In this document: positions 53,746-62,461 of the stretch, one piece after another | Numbering within the stretch: position 1 is the first letter of the stretch | How the letters are laid out: the number at the start of each line of letters is the position of its first letter | The notes under the pieces: generated by a model | Database searches by the model: none | The model's input: the letters and a program-made list of their open reading frames with translations, nothing else | What the model was told of the DNA's origin: nothing | Assembly: GCF_003014735.1 (NCBI RefSeq) | Contig: NZ_PYAX01000002.1 | Location: forward strand, 806,001 to 870,000 | Length of the DNA: 64,000 nucleotides | Origin: Saccharothrix carnea | GTDB lineage: Bacteria > Actinomycetota > Actinomycetes > Mycobacteriales > Pseudonocardiaceae | Direction of reading: 5' to 3' | Made by a program: the position numbers and the translations under genes

Positions 53746-55278
53746 TTGAACCGCGTCACCGTTCCCGGCGAGCCGATCGGCCGCCTCTCCGACAGCTGGC
53801 GGCACTGCGTCGGCACCGGCCGGCTCAACCTCGCGCTGCGCGCCGACTACCAGGAGTCCCTGGCGCTCGTGCAGCGCGACATCGGCTTCCGCCACATCCG
53901 CGGACACGGGCTGCTGTCCGACGACATGGGGGTGCTGCGCCGGTCCAACGACGGCGTGACGCGGTACTCGTTCACCTACGTGGACCAGGTCTTCGACCGG
54001 TTCCTCCAGCTCGGCGTCCGGCCGTTCGTGGAGCTGGGGTTCATGCCGACCGCGCTCGCCTCGGGCGAGGACACGGTGTTCTGGTGGAAGGGCAACATCA
54101 CCCCGCCGAACGACTGGGACGCGTGGGCCGCGCTGGTCCGCGCCGTCGTCCGGCACCTGATCGACCGCTACGGCCTGGCCGAGGTGCGCACCTGGCCGAT
54201 CGAGGTGTGGAACGAGCCGAACCTGGTCAACTTCTGGAAGGACGCCGACCAGCAGGCCTACTTCCGCCTGTACGAGCTCACCGCGCGGACCATCAAGGAC
54301 GTCGACGCGGAGCTGCAGGTGGGCGGCCCGGCGATCTCGCCAGGCTCGGACGAGTGGTGGGAGCCGTTCGCCGAGTTCGTCACCCGCCGCGACGTGCCGA
54401 TCGACTTCGTCAGCAGGCACGCCTACACCTCCGGCCCGGCGCAGCACGTCCCGTTCGGCACCTACCAGACGCTCACCGCACCGCAACGGCTGCTGGAGCA
54501 GTTCGAGGCGCCGCGCAAGCACCTGGCGGGCACCGTGCTGGCCGGGCTGCCGGTGCACATCACGGAGTTCAACAGCTCCTACCGGCCGGACAACCCGATC
54601 CACGACACGGCCTACCACGCCGCCTACCTGGCCCCGGTGCTCGCCGGCGGCACGGAGCTGGTCGACTCGTACTCCTACTGGACGTTCTGCGACGTCTTCG
54701 AGGAGGAGAACGTGCCGACCTCGTTGTTCCACGGCGGTTTCGGCCTGCTCACGCACCGGCAGGTGCCGAAGCCGACCTACCACCTGTACACGTTCATGGC
54801 CCGGATGGGCTCCCGGGTGCTGGCGCGCGGCGAGGACCACCTGGTGTGCTCGACCGACGACGGCCGGGTCACGGTGCTCGCCTGGCAGCCGGTGGGCGGC
54901 ACAGACGGGCCGGACGCGGCCGAGCGGCACGAGGTGCGGCTGTCGGTCCCGCTGACCGGACCGCGGGCGTTCGTCCGCCGGGAACGGGTCAACGAGCACG
55001 ACGGCAACGCGTTCGGCGCCTGGCGGGAACTGGGCCGTCCCCGCTCGCCCGACCTCCGCACGCTCGACGTGCTGCGCGACTGCGCCCGGCCCGCCCTGGA
55101 ACACCGGTCGGTGCCGATCGTGGACGGACGGGTCCCGCTGGACCTCACCCTCGCCCGGCACGAGGTCACGTTCGTCGAACTCACCCCGGTGCACGCCGAG
55201 GAGCACGAAGGCCTGGACGACCGGCGGCTGCTCGGCGCGTCCGACGACCGGCTCGTCGCACCGCACGAGAGGCCGTGA
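53746..55278 (+). CDS. xynB: Family 39 glycoside hydrolase, probable beta-xylosidase
   Basis: 510 residues from TTG 53746, which has GGGAGGG ahead. No signal peptide. The GH39 acid/base Glu is in EVWNEPNLVNFWKDAD and the nucleophile Glu in VHITEFNSSYRPDNP; RHIRGHGLLSDDMGV and SYSYWTFCDVFEE are further family stretches. It releases xylose from the non-reducing end of imported xylo-oligosaccharides with retention. Overlaps the DUF624 gene by four bases (GTGA). Confidence 0.92.
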   Translation: MNRVTVPGEPIGRLSDSWRHCVGTGRLNLALRADYQESLALVQRDIGFRHIRGHGLLSDDMGVLRRSNDGVTRYSFTYVDQVFDRFLQLGVRPFVELGFMPTALASGEDTVFWWKGNITPPNDWDAWAALVRAVVRHLIDRYGLAEVRTWPIEVWNEPNLVNFWKDADQQAYFRLYELTARTIKDVDAELQVGGPAISPGSDEWWEPFAEFVTRRDVPIDFVSRHAYTSGPAQHVPFGTYQTLTAPQRLLEQFEAPRKHLAGTVLAGLPVHITEFNSSYRPDNPIHDTAYHAAYLAPVLAGGTELVDSYSYWTFCDVFEEENVPTSLFHGGFGLLTHRQVPKPTYHLYTFMARMGSRVLARGEDHLVCSTDDGRVTVLAWQPVGGTDGPDAAERHEVRLSVPLTGPRAFVRRERVNEHDGNAFGAWRELGRPRSPDLRTLDVLRDCARPALEHRSVPIVDGRVPLDLTLARHEVTFVELTPVHAEEHEGLDDRRLLGASDDRLVAPHERP

Positions 55279-55973
55279 CGGTGGCCGCCGAACGACGGGG
55301 TGATCCCGCCGCCGAGATCGGCACGGGCGTCCTGTCGCGCATCGCGTCCGTCGTGTACTGGTTCGTCGTCATCGAGGCCATGATCCTGCTGACGACCGCC
55401 CCCGGCTTCCTCGTGCTGCTGTTCCTCGACCGCAGCGCGGGCAACGCGCCCCTCATCGGGCTGTGCTTCGCCCCGGTCGGCCCGGCGCTGTCGGCCGCCG
55501 TCTACGCCTGGCGGGTGTTCCTCCACGACCGCGACCTCTCCCCCGCCACGCACTTCCGCCGCGGCTACCGGCTCAACCGGCTCGACGTGCTGCGCTGGTG
55601 GCTGCCCGCGCTGGCGGTGCTCACCGTGATCGGCTTCAGCCTGGCCAACCTGGAGCTGGCCGGGGTGCCCGCCGGGTACGGCCTGGTGCTCGTGGTCATC
55701 GCGGTGGCCATCCTGCTCTGGTCGACGCAGGCGCTGGTGCTGTCGTCCACGCTGTCGCTGCGGACCCGTGACACCGCGCGGCTGGCGTCCTACTACCTCG
55801 GCGCCCGACCGGCGAGCGCGCTCGGCGCGTTGTCGCTGCTCATCGCGGCCGGCGGGCTCGTCGTGCTCACCTCGGACTGGGTGCTGGCGCTGCTCGTCTC
55901 ACCGTTCACCCTCCTGCTGCTGCGCAACGCCGACCCGGTGCTGCGCGACGCGACCGAAAGGTTCACCGCGTGA
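55275..55973 (+). CDS. DUF624 (YesL-like) membrane protein
   Basis: 232 residues, GTG start. Five or six helices (VVYWFVVIEAMILLTTAPGFLVLLF first, then FAPVGPALSAAVYAWRVF) and the DUF624 pattern FLHDRDLSPATHFRRGYRLN. This small membrane protein is a regular companion of LplABC-type sugar transporters; its job is unknown. Overlaps both neighbours by four bases. Confidence 0.85.
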   Translation: MTVAAERRGDPAAEIGTGVLSRIASVVYWFVVIEAMILLTTAPGFLVLLFLDRSAGNAPLIGLCFAPVGPALSAAVYAWRVFLHDRDLSPATHFRRGYRLNRLDVLRWWLPALAVLTVIGFSLANLELAGVPAGYGLVLVVIAVAILLWSTQALVLSSTLSLRTRDTARLASYYLGARPASALGALSLLIAAGGLVVLTSDWVLALLVSPFTLLLLRNADPVLRDATERFTA

Positions 55974-57994
55974 GGATCGGCTACGGCGGCGACTACAACC
56001 CCGAGCAGTGGCCCCGCGAGGTCTGGGACGCCGACTACTCCGCGTTCGAGCTCGCCGGCATCGACACGGTGACGCTGGGCGTGTTCGCGTGGGCCCACCT
56101 CCAGCCCGCCGAGGACCGCTACGACTTCTCGACGTTGGACGCGATCGTGGAACGTGCGACGGCCGAGGGCATGCGGATCGTGCCGGCCACCCCGAGCGGC
56201 GCGATGCCGCCGTGGCTGGCGCGCGCGTACCCGGAGGCGTGCCGGGTCGACTTCGAGGGACGGCGGCACGTGTACGGACAGCGGCACAACGCGTGCCCGT
56301 CCTCCCCCGACTTCCGCCGGCTGTCCGTGGCGCTGGCCGGACGGCTGGCCGAGCGGTACGGGGACAACCCGGCGGTCGTCGCGTGGCACGTCGGCAACGA
56401 GTACGGCGGCGCGTGCTGGTGCTCGGCGTGCGGCGAGGCGTTCCGCTCGTGGTTGCGCGAGCGCTACGGCTCGTTGGACCGGCTCAACCACGCGTGGAAC
56501 ACCACGTTCTGGTCGCACACGTTCACCGACTGGGCGGAGATCGTGCCGCCGAACGCGCTGTCCGAGCACTGGCGCGGACCCAACCACACCGCGTTCCAGG
56601 GGATCACGCTGGACTACAAGCGGTTCACGTCGGACGCGCTGCTCGGCGGGTTCGTGGCGGAGAAGGCGGCGATTCGCGAGCACTCGCCGCACACGCCCGT
56701 GACGACGAACATGATGGGCCTGTACCAACCGATCGACTACCACCGGTGGGCGCCGCACCTGGACTTCGCGTCGTGGGACAACTACCCGCCCGAGGACCGT
56801 TCGTCGACGCGCACGGCCGCGCGGATGGCGTTGGCGCACCGGTTGATGCGCGGCCTGCGCGGCGGCGAGCCGTTCTGGGTCATGGAACAGACCCCCTCGG
56901 TGACCGCCTCGCGTGACGTGAACCCGGTCAAGCGCCCCGGCGTGCTGCGGCTGTGGTCGTGGCAGTCGGTCGCCAACGGCGCGGACGCGGTGCTGTACTT
57001 CCAGTTGCGGCAGTCGCGCGGCGCCTGCGAGAAGTACCACGGCGCCGTCCTCGACCACGCGGGCCGCACGGACACCAGGGTGTTCCGCGAGGTCGCCGAC
57101 CTGGGCGCGGAGTTCGCGCGGGTCGGTGACGCCGTGCTCGGCGCCCGGACTCCCGCGCGTGCCGCGCTGCTGGTCGACTGGGACAGCTGGTGGGCGGTCG
57201 AGATGTCGGACGGCCCCAACCGCAACGTCGGCTACCTGGACGTCCTCACCACCTACCACCGAGCCCTGTGGCAGGCGAACGTGCCCCTGGACGTCGTGCC
57301 GGTGACCGCCGACCTCTCCGGCTACGACGTCGTCGTCGCGCCGTTGCTGCACATGGTGAAGGGCGACCTCGCGGACCGGGTGACGGCACTGGTCGAGCGC
57401 GGCGGCACATTCGTGACGACCGCCCTGTCAGGCCGGGTGGACGAGGACGACAACGCCTTCCTGACCGACGTACCGGGGCCGTTCGCGTCGCTGCTCGGGC
57501 TGCGGGTCGAGGAGACCGACGCCCAGCCGCCCGACGTGGTGAACCCGGTGACGCTGTTCGGCACCGAGTACGACGCCCGGCACGTCTTCGAGCTGGTCGT
57601 GCCGGACGACGCGGAGGTCGTCGGCACCTACGGCACGGACTTCTACGCCGGAACACCCGCCGTGACAAGGGCGTCACGCGGACGCGGTCACGCCTATTAC
57701 GTGGCCACACTGCTGGACGACGCCGGTGTCGCTGCCGTCCTGCGCACCGCCCTGGGCAACCTCACCGGACCACTGGCCGACGTGCCGGACGTCGAGGTCA
57801 CCGAACGCATCGCACCCGACGGCACCCGCCACCTGTTCGTGCTCAACCACGGCGACCCCCGCGTCGTACCGTCCCCCGTCCACGGCACCGACCTGCTCAC
57901 CGGCCAGGAATTCCAGGCCGGCGATGACATCAACCTGCCCACCACCGCCGTCCTGGTGATCCGCCAATCCGAGGCAGTCCCGGACCCTCAATAG
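55970..57994 (+). CDS. Family 42 beta-galactosidase
   Basis: 674 residues from GTG 55970. MRIGYGGDYNPEQWPREVW is the canonical GH42 opening. The acid/base Glu is in WHVGNEYGG, the nucleophile Glu in WVMEQTPSV, and a zinc-site Cys cluster is CWCSACGEAF. The trimerisation domain holds DWDSWWAVEMSDGPN. Cytosolic; cleaves beta-galactosides or alpha-L-arabinopyranosides that come from plant side chains. Last gene of the operon; its stop overlaps the convergent aguA stop by seven bases. Confidence 0.93.
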   Translation: MRIGYGGDYNPEQWPREVWDADYSAFELAGIDTVTLGVFAWAHLQPAEDRYDFSTLDAIVERATAEGMRIVPATPSGAMPPWLARAYPEACRVDFEGRRHVYGQRHNACPSSPDFRRLSVALAGRLAERYGDNPAVVAWHVGNEYGGACWCSACGEAFRSWLRERYGSLDRLNHAWNTTFWSHTFTDWAEIVPPNALSEHWRGPNHTAFQGITLDYKRFTSDALLGGFVAEKAAIREHSPHTPVTTNMMGLYQPIDYHRWAPHLDFASWDNYPPEDRSSTRTAARMALAHRLMRGLRGGEPFWVMEQTPSVTASRDVNPVKRPGVLRLWSWQSVANGADAVLYFQLRQSRGACEKYHGAVLDHAGRTDTRVFREVADLGAEFARVGDAVLGARTPARAALLVDWDSWWAVEMSDGPNRNVGYLDVLTTYHRALWQANVPLDVVPVTADLSGYDVVVAPLLHMVKGDLADRVTALVERGGTFVTTALSGRVDEDDNAFLTDVPGPFASLLGLRVEETDAQPPDVVNPVTLFGTEYDARHVFELVVPDDAEVVGTYGTDFYAGTPAVTRASRGRGHAYYVATLLDDAGVAAVLRTALGNLTGPLADVPDVEVTERIAPDGTRHLFVLNHGDPRVVPSPVHGTDLLTGQEFQAGDDINLPTTAVLVIRQSEAVPDPQ

Positions 57995-59961
57995 ATCCGG
58001 CGGCCGTGGGCGTCCGGTACGCCGGACTTGCGCCAGAAGTACGTGTTCACCTGATCACGCCACTCGATCGCGCACCGCAACTGCTCCTCCAGCAACGCGG
58101 TGACCCGCTCGAACACCTCCACCGGCACGTCATCCTTGAGCCGGGCCCACGTCCCGGCCATCCGCGACACCTCCTCGCACCCCGCGAAGTGGGTGTCGTA
58201 GATGTGCTGGATCACCGTCTTGCCCGAGTGCAGGACGTGGCCGTACGGCACGTGGTGGAAGAACAGCAGCAGCTCGTCGGGACACGTCTCGACCGACTCG
58301 TACACGTCACGCCACGGCGCCGGGAACTGGCCGGTGAAGCCCGTACCGGTGGCCCGCGTGCGGTCCACGCCCACGCCGTCCCGGTCGGCGAAGTGGTAAG
58401 TGCCCCACGGCGAGTACTCGTAGCCGTCCACGCTGGGCCCGTAGTGGTTGCCCGGGTTCACCATGAACCCGACACCCAGCGGCGCGGTGTACCGCTCGTA
58501 CGTCGACCACGACCCGTCCATGACCTCGTGCAACGCCTCACGCACGGCCGAACCCGGGAACGTGAGCCCGATCCACTCGTCCAGCACCGCCTCGGGCGTG
58601 AGCCGGTCGTCCCACGCCAGCCGCCCGAACCCGAACAAGTTGGCCTGCGCCAACGGGTGGCCGGTCCAGAAGGGGTCATCACCCACGTTCGACACCGCCA
58701 CCACCCCACCGGCCGGAGCGGCACCCCGCCCCCCGGCGATGTCCGCGACCGCCGGTTCACCCTCACCCCACGGCCGGAACGCGAGCATCTCCCGCCACAT
58801 CGGGTTGAGGTAGCACACGTGCTTCTGCTGCCCGGTGTACTCCTGCGTCACCTGCAACTCGACCGCGAGCCGGGTGCGCGGCATGGCGGCGATCACCGGC
58901 GACAGCGGCTCGCGCACCTGGAAGTCCATCGGACCGGCCTTCACCTGCAGCACGACGTTCGGGTCGAACGAGCCGTCCAGCGGGGCGAAGTGGTCGTGAG
59001 CCGCACGCGCGCGATCGGTCGAGCGGTCGCGCCAGTCCTGCCGGTGGTTGTACACGAACGCCCGCCAGAACACCGTGCCACCGAACGGCGCCAGCGCACG
59101 GGCCAGCACGTTCGCACCGTCCGCGTGGTCGCGGCCGTACGCGAACGGACCGGGCTGGCCCTCCGAGTCGGCCTTCACGACGTACCCGCCGAAGTCGGGG
59201 ATCGCCGCGTACACCTCGGCGGTCGTGCGCGCCCACCACTCCGCCACCGCCGGGTCGAGCGGGTCGGCCGTGGGCAGCCCGCCGAGCGTCATCGGCGCGG
59301 CGAAGCTCACCGACAGGTGCACCCTGATCCCGTGCGGGCGGAACACCTCGGCCAACCGCACCACGTCCGGCAGCAGGTCGGTGAGCAGCCGCGCCTCCGT
59401 GCGGTGCACGTTGACGTTGTTGAGGCCGACCCGGTTCACGCCGATCGAGCCGAGCAACCGCGCGTAGGCTCGTGCCCGGGAGAGGTCGGCACGCACCGCG
59501 CCATCGGCGTAGAAGATCGAACCGCCCGCGTACCCGCGTTCCACCTGCCCCATCACGGGGTTCGCGTCGATGTTGTCCCAGTGGTCCAGCATCCGCACCG
59601 GCTGCCGAGGCGCGTGCCTCCGCGCCCGCGCCTCACCCGTGAACGCCGCCTCACCCTGCCGCACCACGTGGTGGAAGCCGTACAGCAGGCCGACGCCGTC
59701 GATCGCGCGCACCACGGTGGTCGAGCCGGCACGCCCCACGACGAACGCCTCGGGATCTGTCTCACCGCCGTCAGGCCCGCACACCAGCTCCAGGTCCGCC
59801 GGGCCGTCGTCGACCAGCGCGCCACCGTGCTCGGCCACCGCCGTGTCGACCTCGCCGCGGACCGTGGCGACGACCGGCCCGTCCCCGATGACGCGGACCC
59901 GGCGTGAGCCGACCGACCGGAACGCGGAAGCGGGGAGCCACGCGGGGTGCACGCCGATCAT
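57988..59961 (-). CDS. aguA: Family 67 alpha-glucuronidase
   Basis: 657 residues from ATG 59961 (GGGAGG nine bases upstream); no signal peptide. The barrel contains VRMLDHWDNIDANPVMGQVERGYAG, the general acid Glu in YVVKADSEGQPGPF, and the water-activating acids in MDFQVREPLSP and ELQVTQEYTGQQKHVCYLN. It ends with HHVPYGHVLHSGKTVIQHIYD, typical of GH67. It removes 4-O-methylglucuronic acid from the non-reducing end of imported aldouronic acids, so that the xylosidases can finish the chain. Confidence 0.95.
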   Translation of the reverse strand: MIGVHPAWLPASAFRSVGSRRVRVIGDGPVVATVRGEVDTAVAEHGGALVDDGPADLELVCGPDGGETDPEAFVVGRAGSTTVVRAIDGVGLLYGFHHVVRQGEAAFTGEARARRHAPRQPVRMLDHWDNIDANPVMGQVERGYAGGSIFYADGAVRADLSRARAYARLLGSIGVNRVGLNNVNVHRTEARLLTDLLPDVVRLAEVFRPHGIRVHLSVSFAAPMTLGGLPTADPLDPAVAEWWARTTAEVYAAIPDFGGYVVKADSEGQPGPFAYGRDHADGANVLARALAPFGGTVFWRAFVYNHRQDWRDRSTDRARAAHDHFAPLDGSFDPNVVLQVKAGPMDFQVREPLSPVIAAMPRTRLAVELQVTQEYTGQQKHVCYLNPMWREMLAFRPWGEGEPAVADIAGGRGAAPAGGVVAVSNVGDDPFWTGHPLAQANLFGFGRLAWDDRLTPEAVLDEWIGLTFPGSAVREALHEVMDGSWSTYERYTAPLGVGFMVNPGNHYGPSVDGYEYSPWGTYHFADRDGVGVDRTRATGTGFTGQFPAPWRDVYESVETCPDELLLFFHHVPYGHVLHSGKTVIQHIYDTHFAGCEEVSRMAGTWARLKDDVPVEVFERVTALLEEQLRCAIEWRDQVNTYFWRKSGVPDAHGRRIY

Positions 59962-60075
59962 GGACAGGTTCCTCCCGGTGCGAATCGGTGACATGGCCAA
60001 ACTATGTCGCCTCGACCCCACCGGGCAAGGAAAACCGGCCGTCCACTGTCGACGTTCACGAGTGTGGACAGCCCA

Positions 60076-60084
60076 CGAAACTTT
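60076..60084. promoter_or_regulatory. CGAAACTTT site upstream of aguA
   Basis: The nonamer CGAAACTTT is the reverse complement of the AAAGTTTCG at 47406-47414 in the GH3/LacI intergenic region. It overlaps the end of the SGNH gene and lies ~115 bp before the aguA start; both genes are read on the minus strand. A shared regulator site for the xylan genes is likely. Confidence 0.5.
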
Positions 60085-61337
60085 TACGTGCCAACGACTA
60101 CCGCACCATCTCGATTGGACGGAGAGAACAGCTCCAGCGGGACGGCGTCGGCGAGCGCCCGGTAGCCGGCCGGGGTCATGTGCAGGTGGTCGCCTTCGTC
60201 GTACTCACCCCGCAACCGGCGCGGGTCCTCCGGGTCTCGCACCACCGCGTCGAAGTCGAGCACCGCGTCGAACACCCCGCTGCCGCGGATCCACTCGTTG
60301 ACCTCCTGGCGTGCCGCCTCGCGGTGCCCGCCCGGGTCGTCGTACGCCTCGTTGCCACCCAGCGGCGCCAACGTCGCGCCGTACACCTTGATCCCGTGCG
60401 CGTGAGCCCGCACCACCATCTGCTCGTAGGCCGCGCAGAGGTCGTCCACCACCTGCTTCTGCACCACCGCCGAAGCCTCCGCCGTACCGAGGTCGTTGAT
60501 GCCCTCGAACAGCACCAGCCACCTCACCCCGCTCTGCGCCGGCACATCGCGGTCGAACCGGGCCAGCGCGTTCGGCCCGAGCCCGTCGCCGAACACCTGG
60601 TTCCCACCGATCCCCTGGTTGAGCACCGCGACGTCCGCCGTGGCCTGCTCCGCCCGCAGCCGGGCCGACAGGCGGTCCGGCCAGCGGTCGTTGCCGTTGG
60701 TGGTGGAGCCCCGCCCGTCGGTCAGCGAATCGCCCAACGTGACCACGGCCGAGCCGCCCCGCTGCGACCACACCTCGATCCCGCTGAGGAAGTACCAGTG
60801 GTCGGTGGTCGTCGCACCGGGCAGGTCCCGCGCCTCCACGTGGTCGCCCGCCAGCAGGTAGGAGGTCGTCCGCGAGCCGGGGTGCGACGTCACCAGGTCC
60901 GACGCCTGCCCGTCCGCCAGGTACACCGTCACGGTCAGGTTCGCCTCCGGTCCGACCGGGAAGTCCAGCGGGTCCGACACGACCTGCGCCCCGACCGGCA
61001 CCACGACGCCCGCACGTCCGTGGAACGTGACCGGCCGGACCGATCCGGGCTCCACCGCGCCCACCCCGGCCCGCCCGCCGACCGGTCGGGCCACGGTCAC
61101 TGCCGTGATCGGCAGCACCGCGCCGCCGAACGCGTTGGAGAACCGCAGCCGCAGCCGGTCACCACCGACCGTGACCCGCGCGGTCTGCCGCAGCGTGGCG
61201 TCGGCGAGCACCAGGCCGTCCCGGGTGAACGGCGCGGGCGGCAGGTTGCCCGGCTCGGTCAACTGCGGCGCGGACACCCACGTGTGCACCCACCGGCCGG
61301 TCGGACGGGGGTTCTCGGGCGACGCGGTGTGGCTCAT
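60084..61337 (-). CDS. SGNH/GDSL hydrolase, probable intracellular acetyl esterase
   Basis: 417 residues, no signal peptide. A beta-rich N-domain (~170 residues) precedes the SGNH core: block I AVVTLGDSLTDGRGS (nucleophile Ser), block II/III GIGGNQVFGDG and VLFEGINDLG, block V DHLHMTPAGY (Asp-His). Such enzymes often deacetylate sugars. Next to aguA and xylosidase genes it probably removes acetyl groups from imported xylo-oligosaccharides; this is inference. Confidence 0.85.
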   Translation of the reverse strand: MSHTASPENPRPTGRWVHTWVSAPQLTEPGNLPPAPFTRDGLVLADATLRQTARVTVGGDRLRLRFSNAFGGAVLPITAVTVARPVGGRAGVGAVEPGSVRPVTFHGRAGVVVPVGAQVVSDPLDFPVGPEANLTVTVYLADGQASDLVTSHPGSRTTSYLLAGDHVEARDLPGATTTDHWYFLSGIEVWSQRGGSAVVTLGDSLTDGRGSTTNGNDRWPDRLSARLRAEQATADVAVLNQGIGGNQVFGDGLGPNALARFDRDVPAQSGVRWLVLFEGINDLGTAEASAVVQKQVVDDLCAAYEQMVVRAHAHGIKVYGATLAPLGGNEAYDDPGGHREAARQEVNEWIRGSGVFDAVLDFDAVVRDPEDPRRLRGEYDEGDHLHMTPAGYRALADAVPLELFSPSNRDGAVVVGT

Positions 61338-61498
61338 GCGCCCGATTCTGGTGCAGCGGTCCTGCTCCGGTCAGCTGCGGGTCTCAACTGGGAGTCGTCG
61401 GGCGGGCCGAAGGCAACCGGCGTGCGGGCGTAGCGAAAACCCCGGCCGGCGACGATCTCCCGGGCGGTAGGTCATCGACAATGCCCGAAGGAGGGCGC

Positions 61499-62365
61499 AT
61501 GCCCCGCTCAACCCGGTTGTGGGTGGCGATCGCCGCCGCAACCCTGGTCCTGTCCGGCACGGCTCACGCGCAGGACGACCGCAGGGTGCTCATCGGCACC
61601 CCGACCACCCGCTCGGCCGCCGAGGTCGGTGTCCCGATCCTGGTCACGGGTCTCTCGCTCGCCCCGACGACGGTAGCGATCACCGCCACCGAGCTGACGT
61701 TCGACGGCGGGACCACCTGGGTGACCGCCGAGGTCCTGCGCGATCACGACCCGTCCCGGGTCGACTGGCGGTACGTCTTCACGCCCGACCGCGTCGGTGA
61801 CGTCGAGGTCGTCGGTCGGGTTGTCACCGCCTCCGGCGCCGGCCCGATCGGCGCACCCGTGGTCATCCACGTCGATGGCACGGCCGTCACCCAGCAGGTG
61901 GACTGCGCGACCCGGTGCGAGCTCGGCACCTACTACAAGGACGTGGTCGACGATCCCGACCGGGAGCCGGTCGAGGTGGGCACCCGGTTCCAGGTCGACC
62001 GACCCGGGGTCCTGCTGGGCGCGTCCCTCGGGCGTGGCGCGTACCGCGGTCCGATCAGCCTGCGGCTGTGGTCGGACACCGGCGTGCTGCTCGCCGAGCA
62101 GCCGTGGGACCACCCCGGGCTGATGGCCCAGATCGACTTCCCGACGCCCGTCGCGGTCGAGCCGGGACGGGACTACGTGATCTCGTACTACACCCCCGAA
62201 GGCGGCTACGCGACCTCGGAGGACTTCTTCGTCGGCACGCTCGTGCGGGCGCCGTTCATCGTGCCGCCGAGCGCCGGCGTCTACCACTACGGCGTGGGCG
62301 GCGGCTTCCCGACCGAGAGCTGGCACGACAGCACCTACTGGCTGTTGCCGGAGTTCCGCGGCTGA
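61499..62365 (+). CDS. Secreted protein with Ig-like and DUF4082 domains
   Basis: 288 residues from ATG 61499 (AAGGAGG just ahead). The signal peptide is LWVAIAAATLVLSGTAHA. An Ig-like region (TTVAITATELTFDGGTTWVTAEV through GAPVVIHVDG) precedes DUF4082: VGTRFQVDRPGVLLGASLGR, ISLRLWSDTGVLLAEQPW and VEPGRDYVISYYTPEGGYA. DUF4082 is a beta-sandwich often found beside glycosidase domains, maybe sugar-binding. Here it is not fused to any enzyme. Confidence 0.82.
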   Translation: MPRSTRLWVAIAAATLVLSGTAHAQDDRRVLIGTPTTRSAAEVGVPILVTGLSLAPTTVAITATELTFDGGTTWVTAEVLRDHDPSRVDWRYVFTPDRVGDVEVVGRVVTASGAGPIGAPVVIHVDGTAVTQQVDCATRCELGTYYKDVVDDPDREPVEVGTRFQVDRPGVLLGASLGRGAYRGPISLRLWSDTGVLLAEQPWDHPGLMAQIDFPTPVAVEPGRDYVISYYTPEGGYATSEDFFVGTLVRAPFIVPPSAGVYHYGVGGGFPTESWHDSTYWLLPEFRG

Positions 62366-62461
62366 CCGCTTGCGCCAACCAGGCGACCCTGGTGTGGACC
62401 GTGGGCCGGGCGGGAACCGTCCCGGTGACGTCGTCGGTGACGTCCGGCCCAGGGAGGCGAC

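Noticed and set aside
52006..55266. A 1086-codon frame antisense to the binding lipoprotein and GH39 genes
   Set aside because: Antisense shadow; both plus-strand genes show signal peptide or catalytic motifs.
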